A DNA stretch of 21,006 bases, taken from Lactifluus volemus. Taxonomy: Eukaryota > Basidiomycota > Agaricomycetes > Russulales > Russulaceae. This document shows, in pieces, positions 8,406 to 17,646 of the stretch; within the stretch, counting starts at the first letter, position 1, and each line of letters starts with the position of its first letter. Location: assembly GCA_022376515.1 (NCBI GenBank), contig WTXI01000505.1, positions 1 to 21,006 of the forward strand, written 5' to 3'. Under the pieces are notes generated by a model. That model had not been told where the DNA came from. It was given only the letters and a program-made list of their open reading frames with translations, and made no database searches. The translations under genes and the position numbers were made by a program.

Positions 8406-8990
8406 GCTGATCCGAGACTTTCTGATATGAGGTGTACAAAATGACTTTGTGTAACTAGTATAGTAGCCTAGTGCAACGAGTTTGCCCATTCACTCCTAGC
8501 CCTAAATTTTTGCTTCCTATTTCTCACGAAGTACTCGAGGGATAATGTAGGAAAGATAGAATTACAGTCAGTGCCTTGTCACAAAGTCTAAATGAGAAGG
8601 ACCACCGTTTGTGATGCATGTGATGCAGAGCTGAACCGCTGTGGGAACTCATACGTCGTTCATACGTTCGTGTAACCACTGGCAGCACAGCAGCACGACC
8701 ACAAAATCTGACCATTGTGCTAAGAAGTCAGGTGGAACGCAATTTTAGACAGCATGAGCTGAAAGTACAGTCCTCCGGTTGGCGACATACGGAATAGTCG
8801 GCTCTACAACATCGATAACAGCGCACCGTCGGACCAACGTATTTTCCGATTTGTTTCCGTGCGTCTCGCATATCGACTTGTAAGCCACGTTCTTTAATGT
8901 TCATCGAACGTTCATCCTCGACATGCACAGGCTATGATCGATAACGGATGATCCTCGCGACCTGGGCCTTCTTATAACATGTATAGAGCT
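8406..8990. other. Intergenic region between copies B and C
   Basis: No coding frame is supported. The last part is the promoter of copy C and includes the palindrome GAACGTTC near 8905. Confidence 0.5.
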
Positions 8991-8997
8991 TATAATA
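8991..8997 (+). promoter_or_regulatory. TATA box of copy C
   Basis: TATAATA followed by CACCCATCGACA, 61 nt before the leader splice donor. The motif is shared with copy A. Confidence 0.55.
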
Positions 8998-9051
8998 CAC
9001 CCATCGACACTAACTTTCAAGTTCATCTTTGTCGCTCCCGAGTACTGGATA

Positions 9052-9118
9052 GTGCGCTTTCCTTTCCTTCACCGTTTGTCTGGTTGGCTGGCTAACACTT
9101 CTCTTTCCCCAATGCTAG
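9052..9118 (+). other. 5' UTR intron of copy C
   Basis: Donor GAGTACTGGATA|GTGCGC, branch-like GGCTAACA and acceptor AATGCTAG. Its length is 67 nt. Confidence 0.65.
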
Positions 9119-9245
9119 CTACTTTTTCACTTCACTCCTTCCAATTTTTGAAATCCCCTTCTTTTCGTCTTGACGCCGGGCGTTTCACGGAACTTTTTTT
9201 TTTTTCACAAACCAGCCGAATATCTCTTCGTTCTCGCCACGTTGT

Positions 9246-10001
9246 ATGAAAATGCGCCCATTTCAGACAGTCGCACAACTTCTCCTCATCGCATTCATCG
9301 CCAACTCCGCGCTCGCATTTAGGTTTCCTGGGTTTAGGACTAGGCCAAAGACAGAGACGAATCAATATCAATATGGATATCCGCCTGGGTATTATGGAAA
9401 TGGATATGGGCAGCCAGCAACCTCCGGGTCCAAGAGCAGTGGACTCATGGGTATGGCCGGGGGGATCGGCTTGGAAACCGCCGGTTCCTTTGCCGCCAAT
9501 AAACTTTTCAGCAGCGGTTCAAGTTCCAGCCCTCCTTCCAGCCCTCCTCCCGGTGTTGCTCCTGGTACACCTGGGAGCACAGTGGTCCCTCCTAGTACAC
9601 CCGGGAACACAGTCCCTCCTGGTCCACCCGGGAACACAGTAGTCCCTCCTGTCAGTAACTCGGTGTACGTATGCTCTCCTCCTGATCTACCTTCCATCAC
9701 CTCCCCCTCAATGAACCGATTCACGATAAGAATTTGACATACGATCGCTTTTCGCAGCCCTCCCAGTAGTCGGGAATTTGACGCGGACAGTCGTTTAGTG
9801 CGCGCCATCCTACTCACACGAGACATTCTGAATGCTGTCGCACGGAGTGACGTCGCCTCTCCTCATACCTCAACCTCCTCGACACCCCAAAAAAGAATGT
9901 CGCGCGATTTAACAGAGTTAAGTGACCGTGATCTCGTGCTTCTGAGTGCTCTTTCACGCCGGGCGATCGCAAAACTCGACCAGGCTGATCGGAGACGTTA
10001 A
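9246..10001 (+). CDS. Small secreted Gly/Pro-rich protein, array copy C
   Basis: Exons 9246-9664 and 9758-10001 (93-nt intron, GTACGT...CGCAG) give 220 residues. There are two close ATGs, at 9246 and 9252; the second aligns with copies A and B. A signal peptide (VAQLLLIAFIANSALA) is followed by FRFPGFR, a Tyr/Gly-rich part (QYQYGYPPGYYGNGYGQ), a glycine- and serine-rich segment, and three collagen-like repeats (TPGSTVVPP, TPGNTVPPG, PPGNTVVPP). Exon 2 ends with the family module ILLTRDILNAV, STPQKR and LSDRDLVLLSALSRRAIAKLD, then DQADRRR. It is convergent with ferrochelatase, with 153 bp between the stops. No homologous family is recognised. Extracellular location is supported by the signal peptide; the Lys-Arg processing site is inference. 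Confidence 0.82.
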
Positions 10002-10154
10002 AAACGAGGTGGACATCGTACAATGATATTGGACTCTGTTGTAGTTGTAATATGATCCCTGGCGGATTGCCAACTCCCAACAAAATTTACGTCTACGATC
10101 GAGACATCTACGTATTACAACGTGTTTATGTTCCGGACCCCCAGCGTCTAGATA

Positions 10155-11638
10155 TTAAATTTTTGCCGAAGATGTGTATTGTTGGCCACCTCGCAAAAAG
10201 AATGACTTTTGTTGTGCACACGTCACGTTCGAGCATCCTGGGCACCGAAGGCCCATTTGCACCGACGTCGACGGAGCACCAGCACCAGTCTCCTTCAAAT
10301 GTTGCGTTACAATGTCCGCCAGTGCACGTATGAACACGGGTGAGTCATTGAGCGATTCCGCGCGATGCACCTCCATCCCGAGCTGTCCCCCGCATCGCCT
10401 CTCTCCATCAGTTTCTTCTTCCTTGGCGGAGATAAGAAAGGGACTCGCACCTCACGCGCCTCCTTCCCATATTCGATGTCGAGCTCGTACAGCGTTTCTA
10501 TGTGATCGCTGGTAAACGCGATCGGCACGAGCACGGCGCGCTTCTTGCCGAGTCGCGCGAGACCCTTGAGCGCGTCGCTGGTTTGGGGGCCCAACCAAGC
10601 TCTCGGGCCTACCTGGGACTGCCACACGAGCCGGTAGGGATTCGTGTGGCCCAGACGGTCCATCACGGCTGCCACGGTCGCGGAAACCTCGAGCACGTAC
10701 GGGTCCCCGCGGTTGACGACGGACATGGGCAATGAGTGCGCAGAGAAGAGTAGCACCGCGTCGTCCCTTCTCTCTTCTGGGAATTTCTTGAGCGCCGATT
10801 CTATATTCTGGGCAACGGCCTGGTGGCGAGTGAGGAATGGAGGTAGGTAGGTGACATATATATATGCAAAGAGTGTGGGGGGGAGGTGCTCACCTCGACG
10901 AAGCCGGGATGTGTGCCCCAACGATCAATGACGGTCCAATTGATATCAGGAAACAACCCGGCTTTGCTCTTTCGGTAAATGTCATTGAGACTGCTACCCG
11001 TCGTACTACAACTGTACTGAGGGTATTGTGTAAAGGCTATGGCACGTTTCACGCCGTCCTCTCTCATACGTCTCGCGGTCTCATCCGCCAAAGGGCGTGC
11101 ATAGCGGAACGCGACGTAGCTCTTGTGGGGCGCCGTCGCCGGATGGAGCTCGTCGAGTAATGTAGCCATCCCTTCCCCTTGTAGTTCGGACCAACGCAGG
11201 ATTGGGGAGCCACCACCAATTTCGGTATACTGCTTCTCGATCTGTGGTGTTCGCCTTTTGGCGATCCATGGTGCCAAAAGAGATTGAAAGGGAAGGGGGA
11301 TAAGGTCTCCGTCGGAGAAGAGATTTCGTAGAAAGTCGTAGGTTTCAGAAACCTAGACATTCGGTCATATAACCACGGGGAGAGTGCACGTCCTTGAGAT
11401 TAGACATACGGTGGACGGACCGCCCATGTTGAGCATCACGACAGCTACACTCGGCTAATATAAGGAGATCGACGCAAAGGAATAGAACAAAAGCGCAGGA
11501 CAAACCTGTTGGACTAGAGCAGATGAGAAAGATTGGTTAGAAAGAAAAATATACATACCTTTTCCCCACAGATGGGTTACGAAGTGTGGCATAGGATCGA
11601 GAAAGTATACGTGCGAGCCTGGTGAATTTTGTAGCCAT
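10155..11638 (-). CDS. HEM15: Ferrochelatase, mitochondrial, [2Fe-2S] type
   Basis: It inserts Fe2+ into protoporphyrin IX, the last step of heme synthesis, at the matrix side of the inner mitochondrial membrane. Six exons (11638-11559, 11513-11506, 11444-11410, 11352-10894, 10819-10451, 10382-10155) give 392 residues, the usual length. Residues 1-25 are a basic, Ser-rich presequence ([20 protein letters not shown]). Family motifs follow in order: [15 protein letters not shown] (27-41), [14 protein letters not shown] (79-92), the catalytic His222 in [19 protein letters not shown] (258-266) and [13 protein letters not shown] with Glu302. Cys156, 364, 367 and 372 occupy the positions of the four cluster ligands of the human enzyme (C-x2-C-x4-C at the C-terminus). 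Exon 2 is only 8 nt. The start lies 83 bp from the stop of the upstream SNG1-like gene. Confidence 0.96.
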
Positions 11639-11721
11639 ACTGTAACGGATGACGGTGGGACGCATCGACAGGTCATGTGAACTTTATTTGGGCATACACA
11701 ACCGAAGCGTAACTAACACAA

Positions 11722-13675
11722 CTATGGACTCGACTTTTCCAACATAGGCTTGGCACTAACTGCCTTCTCGTGTGCACGTATCGACTGCCTTCGCTTGATG
11801 TACTGGAACAAAATTAGCATGCACCACGAGACGACTATCCACGCGATCAGTATTCCAAAGTTCAGCCCAACTGTCCCATGTCAGATCCTTATTGAATTGT
11901 CTTGCGTGCAAGATAAGGGAGACGTACTCTGATTACGCGTGCCGAAAATGATGGCCCGAACGGCTTGCTGGACGTTATAGAACGGGATCGCGTAGGCATA
12001 GTGGTAGAAGCCTGGCAGCAACGCCGGCGGGAAGATGCACACAGAAACGTTCACTGTGGCGACGTATACGTTAGCAAACTTAAGGTCCATGGCTGAGGGC
12101 GAAATGGGAGGACACACGGATAATCCAGAAGAGGAGAAAGAAGGGGACGAAGCGCGGTGTCAAGATCGTGATCATCGAATCAATTATGCCGCCCAGCGCG
12201 CACATGGCCACCCAGGACAACATCCAATATATTACAAATCCCGAGCTACCGAAACTGGAGCAAGTATCATCAGCAAGAGAAGTAACGCACTAACTGCAGT
12301 GGACCTACAATCGACTAAATGGGACTTGAAAGGCGAGACTTAGCAAGCTGAAACAACACTGTTCGTGGCAGTTAGTGGAAAGTAAGTTGTAACAAGTCAG
12401 CTCGACCTACCGACAAGAAAAAGTATATGATGACGGGGTTGACGATGCGGATGATGATGAGCCATTTGAACGTAAGACGATCTTCAAGGTGTGTAGCATC
12501 TACACGTGCCATATAATGCACCGATACTACTACGAACTGTACGCCTCTGAGTGAGCTAACATGCTCTAAGCACGAATTGTGAGTATTTGTACCGCAAGGA
12601 TGAGTAGGTAGATGAGTCCGACAAAGTCAACTGCGGTTGCCACGGGTACATCGAATGGTCGTACATTCAACAATGTATATGAGATGGGGAGCGCGACGAG
12701 TCCCGGCGCGGTGACAACAAGAGCGGTTAAGTTGGATGAGAGATCGGGTAAAGATTCAACATATTGTGCATTGAACGCTTGGGTGATTCTATTAAGCAGA
12801 TTGGTGACCTAGTATTGCCTCAGCTGTGACCCCAAATTCAAGTTGCCCCAGCCTGACAAGACGGCGTGCTTACATACAGACCAATCACAGCGCGGCTTTT
12901 GAGATATCATTCACGTGAGGTCAAACCAAAGGCAGACAACTTGAAGTTCCACAACGTACTATGCGTTCTCAGAACGAGCCTCCGCAACATATGCAGTGAT
13001 AGTACCATTTGAAACGTAAGTGCTATCTGTAGCGATCACTGCGGCGTTTAACTTTGCCGTCGCATTAGGGTTGACTAAAGTAATCTCATCGTCAAAAACG
13101 AAGACACTTCTTCTGAGACACAATACGCACTGGTGATGATAGCCCAGGCTTTGTTTTGCACAACCGCATCCTCAACGTCATGCATCCCGTTTGGAAATAA
13201 ATCTGTGGAGACAGTGTTCCACGAAATTGCAGTCGGTGGTCCATTACTTGCGACCACAGCGCGCGAGACGAACTGGCCTATCTCACCGCCGTCAAAATCC
13301 TGTGGGCATCAATATATTCACGCATGAAGCGCGCACGATCCGTGGATTTGACATGCTTACCACGACCCAGCCATTCAGATTATGAACGTGCGCTGGGGTC
13401 TGCCAAAGCGCTCCCCAGTATATGGATAACACAGAGAAAATGACGAGGACGAGGATGCCGATATTCAACCCGAGGATCGAATGGTAGACCTTTCGCGCTG
13501 CCGCAGTCGCGGGCTCGTTTGAAAAGTAACTCTCGGTGAACCAAGGTGGTGGCGGTCTAGCTGTTTCTATGCGTGGCGCAGAGGACGAACCGTTGTCGCC
13601 TCCGGCTGGACTGGCTGACTTTACTGGAGAACGAGAGTGGGGAGACTGGGATGGCGAACTATCACCTGTCTGCAT
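11722..13675 (-). CDS. SNG1-family membrane protein (DUF3533)
   Basis: Ten exons join in frame to 468 residues: 13675-13361, 13299-13131, 13074-12960, 12895-12874, 12808-12574, 12499-12411, 12358-12309, 12254-12118, 12053-11928 and 11870-11722. The start is the first ATG, encoding MQTGDSSPSQSP. A Ser/Pro-rich cytosolic N-terminus (about 1-60) precedes membrane segment 1 (about 66-88, IGILVLVIFSVLSIYWGALW). Next comes a large extracytoplasmic loop with VVDFDGGEIGQFV. Further hydrophobic segments follow in the C-terminal half (APGLVALPISYTLL, FVGLIYLLILAV, PVIIYFFLS, FVIYWMLSWVAMCALGG, PFFLLFWIILNVSV, FGILIAWIVVSWCM), with LLPGFYHYAYAIPFYN before the last one. This architecture is that of DUF3533 proteins such as yeast Sng1, which confers nitrosoguanidine resistance. 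The exact role here is inferred from the family. Confidence 0.88.
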
Positions 13676-14274
13676 GGGGAAAGTGGCGATTTGTCCGTAG
13701 TTCAACAAACACCTGGTGCAATTTCCTGGGCGATTTTCGATGCTCTGGGGACCAGACACGAAGGGAAAAAAGGTAACTCAACAAAGACTGGATTTCGGTG
13801 TCGAAGCCTGATCGTGGGCTCGGATCGTGGGGTCTTTATCCTCACCGTATATAGCATTATTACTCAGGCCGAGATTCACTAAGCGGGACGATTTTGCCAC
13901 AGTCGTCATCAGCCCCTATATGAAAAGTTACCGTCGGCTGACCATAGTAAGTTACTTGTGATCACATGGCGCCAAGCTCGGCGCAAGCAATCCTTACTAG
14001 TTTCTACTCACTGAGATGTATGAGCTGTCAACAGCTTTGTACTGTCTCTGCACTATAAGTTGCATATCCAAGATGCCTGCCCACCTCCTTGAATTTTGAT
14101 TTCTCTATCGACATGTACCAAGAAAAGAACATGATGACCCTAGAACAAAGTACACGGGAAAGATTGTTAGCGTTAGCATATTACACATACAATACATTTT
14201 ACACAACAAATGCAGTACCGACGGATCCTGTCCCTAGAACGCGCAGACTGCAAACCAGAGTCCAGCATACAAGC
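13676..14274. other. Intergenic region between the SNG1-like and RING genes
   Basis: It holds the promoter of the minus-strand SNG1-like gene and the 3' region of the RING gene. I see no further gene. Confidence 0.5.
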
Positions 14275-16477
14275 TCATGTTCCCCTCTGCCTATTTCTGC
14301 GGAACCATCGCCGTCGTGCGGGCCGCGCTTCTTGTCCCGTACCCGTACCTATGGTGCCTTCGGGTTCGTTTCCACGGACAGGCCGTTGACACACCGGACA
14401 GCGGCCTGACACGTCAAGTAGCCATGGGTCCACACACGTTTTCTGTCGTAGCGGCAGTCCGTCAGTAGTCGTTAGTACAAGATTCGTCTGCGGGTAGGTG
14501 CAACTGACGTGAAAGACATGACCGCAGTTAAGCAACCTTAACGGTTGTGCACCTTCGCCTGCATCCTGCAACCGGAGGGAGATGTCACCGCTTGGTAAGG
14601 CAGGCGTAGTCGGCTGTCTAGTCACGTCCCCTTCTTGCTCTAGAGCCTCAGGTCCACCTGTCGCTTGGTTCTCTGCCACTTGCTCTTGCGGCTGCTCCTG
14701 CTCGTTTGGCTTCGTCATGTCCACTACCGTCCTCCGGGCGCCCACACCGACGCGCTTCGGTTCTTGAAAGTCGAGTAGACAAATAGCGCAGGAAGCGCGG
14801 TGGCTATCTAACTGCACGAATGGGTACTCGCCTTTCTCCCAATTATCCTCCCAGGTAAGCGGACGACTTGGTTCCCCCTTCTTTTCTCTTCCCTTGCCAC
14901 TCTTTTCTGCCTCAGTGGGTGGCGAACCTCGCCGTCGGAACGGCAAGAAAAGGAAACGGCGACGCGATGTGGGCGAGTGGGGCGGGTAAGTGTGCAAGTC
15001 TGATGGGATCGTGACGGGCTTCGATGGTTGATCGGGTGATGGAGGGATGTAAAGCACTAGTGGGATTTTGTCGACGACTGATCGCGGGACCTGGCCGATG
15101 TCCGGTGTGAAATGATGCGGATTCTGTGAAGGATGTCGACCGAGACAGAGCAGCAGGATGCTCCAGAATAGCTACGCGAGGTTAGCCTATGCGAAGAGTG
15201 TGTGTGCACGATTGATACATACGAATAGAATCGGCCCCACAACAAAGACGAGGATCGCGACGATCACAACCTCGAGAATCATGACATACATCACGCTAAG
15301 CAGTCCGAAAGTTAACCACCAGAGATGTGGTGATGAATGTCGGCATGTCTTGATCGAGCTGTACATGAAAATTTGGGCAAGGACAAACCAAACGAGCGTG
15401 AAGGTAGAACCCATTAGTGATAACCTATCGTTAACATCGGAGAACGAGCGCAATGTAGGGTGTGCAGGCTTAGAGTGGGAAAAAAAAATAGAAATGCGTA
15501 AACAGACCTAGCATATGTCCTTGGATAAGGCATTTGGTTAGCATTAGCATGTGGCTGCCCCTGGCCTGGGGTACTCGTGTTATTTCGAGCGGAAGGGGAG
15601 TTTCTTCTTCCGCCCGGAGGAGCAGCATTCGGATAGGTCCGTGTCCGAGATTCTACATCATTAGGTGTCTGACTACTGCTATAGCATCGCGCGTGAGGGA
15701 AAAGTGGTAGAAGGTCGCGCCGAATAAACTTTTTACCTTTCATCCTGGAGGCGCTTCGTGCGTTCGCGGGACCACCGCCAGACGCTGAGCCAGACATCTA
15801 AAGCAAGGCGGACAACCCAGAAGGCATTCCATGTACCCAACGGCTTTTCACATGCATCCCACTCGTTTTTGGAAGGTACCGTGGGGCTTCGGTGGTGTGT
15901 TGAAATAGTCAGGAGTGTGATGATCGCGATAATCTAGTCACGAAATAAAACAGCGAGGCGCATTAATCGGTCGTGAAAATGAGACAGATAACACCAGAAT
16001 CACCTGGGAGAAGTCTGCTACTAGTGTCCAGATAATGGACACGAGTTCCTTGCGTGCTCTGTTATTGCGGCCATATCCGAAGAAAGCGAGAACGCGGCCT
16101 GCGACGGAAAGTCTCTGTTGATTGGCATTCGTTCTATGCACAACTATCCTTGGAGCATTCGGTGCTGCGGCAACTGGATTGGGTATGATGGTTCGGATGG
16201 GCGGGCGAGTAGAACTAGTACTAGTATCTCGGTCATGGTTGTTGGCTGTAGGGGGGGAAGGCGGTGGATTGTTGACGACGGTGTTCTCTGGTACTGTCGC
16301 TCTGCTCGTGGCATCGTTTAGGGAGCTTACGGTGGAAGGTCGCTCCAATTCGCCAGGTGTGGCAGGAATGACAGGACTGTCCGAGGGGGGTTCGGATTCG
16401 GACGTGTCTCCTGCTGAAAGCGGAATATCTGTAGTTACGGTGAGTGTGGGTCGCGGTTGGGATGGATCCTCAGGCAT
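14275..16477 (-). CDS. Multi-pass membrane RING-H2 protein, probable E3 ubiquitin ligase
   Basis: Six exons (16477-16004, 15933-15737, 15678-15508, 15424-15223, 15171-14509, 14442-14275) give 624 residues; exon 3 could also start at 15675. Residues 1-130 are Ser/Pro/Thr-rich and disordered. Hydrophobic segments follow at about 148-170 (SIIWTLVADFSQIIAIITLL), about 285-305 (STFTLVWFVLAQIFMYSS) and about 312-358 (WWLTFGLLSVMYVMILEVVI, then VAILVFVVGPILFLFWSILL). A C-terminal RING-H2 has Cys476, Cys479, Cys564, His566, His569, Cys572, Cys584 and Cys587, with the core CGHVFHKTCVDPWL once the last intron is removed. The 84-residue stretch between the second and third ligands is far longer than the usual 9-39 and is rich in Gln, Glu and Pro. 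By family it should take ubiquitin from an E2 at an internal membrane. Substrates are unknown. Confidence 0.9.
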
Positions 16478-16955
16478 GATGAGAGTTGTGAGGAATCAGG
16501 GGGTGTATGCGACCGCCGCAAATATAATGACTGGGGATGGCGATGAACGGGCAACCGCGAGTATAAAACAAACTGGATTGGACCACAACAGAGCAGGATA
16601 GGTAGGTATCTGAGGCAGCTGCACTTGTCGAGTCGACGGACAGACGTACTTGTACTCGTGTACGCAGGGCTGGCGCGGTTCGCAGGCTGAAATAGCTCCT
16701 AGTACACGCCGCGCCGCGCAACTGACACGGGTGGCTGTGCAGGTATAGGGTTCAGTATAACTCTAGGAGACAGTTTAAACAACTCTTACAGTTGTATTGG
16801 GAATAAAGATCTCCTTTGGGCCGCTCAAATTCCGAATTCTTATGATGGGAAGAGAGCCTGAGTCTTGTCTCAGTGATGTCTTACATTACAAGGTATAGCT
16901 TACATAATATAGACTATCACACCTCTCTTTTTACCTACCAACCCCTGCTGCGGCC
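16478..16955. promoter_or_regulatory. Divergent promoter region of the RING and small membrane-protein genes
   Basis: The RING gene leaves to the left and the small membrane-protein gene to the right, so these 478 bp must hold both promoters. There is a TATAAAA-like stretch (GAGTATAAAACAAAC) at about 16562. The part near 16900 is AT-rich (ACATAATATAGAC), followed by a pyrimidine-rich leader (CACACCTCTCTTTTTACC) before ATG 16956. Confidence 0.5.
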
Positions 16956-17387
16956 ATGAGCTCTGCAAAGTATCAGGCACTCCCCACCAATGACGACGAG
17001 GAGCGCCCCCCCACTCATCGTAGATATCTCTCAGAACACCGCCAACTCGCACAGGATCCGCGCTTTAACCCACCACCTCCCTCTTGGTGGAAGCGCGCCT
17101 TGCTTATCGTATTCATCGTCGTCATGTTCTGGCTATCCTTCTCTCTGCGCGCTTCGATGAAAAGGGGAGCACAGTCGCATGTCGTACATGCTAATAGGTG
17201 TGTATCAAAAGTTTTCAGCAGCTCCTCTTTGTTCTCGGTTATCCGCTGTGGTGGCGTACTGACACCGTATTCTAGATACTCGAAGCAATACAAATATCGC
17301 CCTGCCGCCAGCCCTGTCATTTCTGAGAGACTTAAGGACGGCAGAGTGCGCGTACGAGGCGCGGCACCCCACGTGCGATCCCTTTAA
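16956..17387 (+). CDS. Small single-pass membrane protein, unknown function
   Basis: Exons 16956-17197 and 17276-17387 (78-nt intron, GTGTGT...TCTAG) give 117 residues. The first ATG has a good context (GCCATGAGC). The N-terminal 45 residues are polar and acidic to proline-rich (PTNDDEERPPTHRRYLSEHR, PRFNPPPPSWWKR). One membrane segment lies at about 48-65 (ALLIVFIVVMFWLSFSLR), followed by a basic tail (SKQYKYRPAASP, DGRVRVRGAAP). The charge pattern, with KR before the segment and RASMKR after it, leaves the orientation open. The look is that of conserved small Agaricomycete membrane proteins, but I cannot name a function. It is convergent with the TBC gene (259 bp apart). Confidence 0.82.
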   Translation: MSSAKYQALPTNDDEERPPTHRRYLSEHRQLAQDPRFNPPPPSWWKRALLIVFIVVMFWLSFSLRASMKRGAQSHVVHANRCVSKVFSSSSLFSVIRCGGVLTPYSRYSKQYKYRPAASPVISERLKDGRVRVRGAAPHVRSL

Positions 17388-17646
17388 CCAACCTCATCAT
17401 TTTGGTTATCCCTGTGCTGGCCCTCCGGAGACTAGCCCACTCTGTAAAGCGTTACATTCCTTTCAAGTACTTACAGCAGCTTGCCCCCATCTCAGAACAT
17501 CACGCTCCTTGATGTAGAATTATTTTTACTATTGTCCAGTTGCTGTTCCGTCCAAATTTCCCTTGTTACTTTACTAGAGAAATGTTACAAGTACCCCTCT
17601 GGTAGGCAAAATCTGGACAGTTTGATTTTTTAAACCATATCCAACA

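Noticed and set aside
16122..16601. Plus-strand 159-codon frame
   Set aside because: It is the shadow of exon 1 of the RING gene, which splices cleanly into membrane segments and a RING domain.
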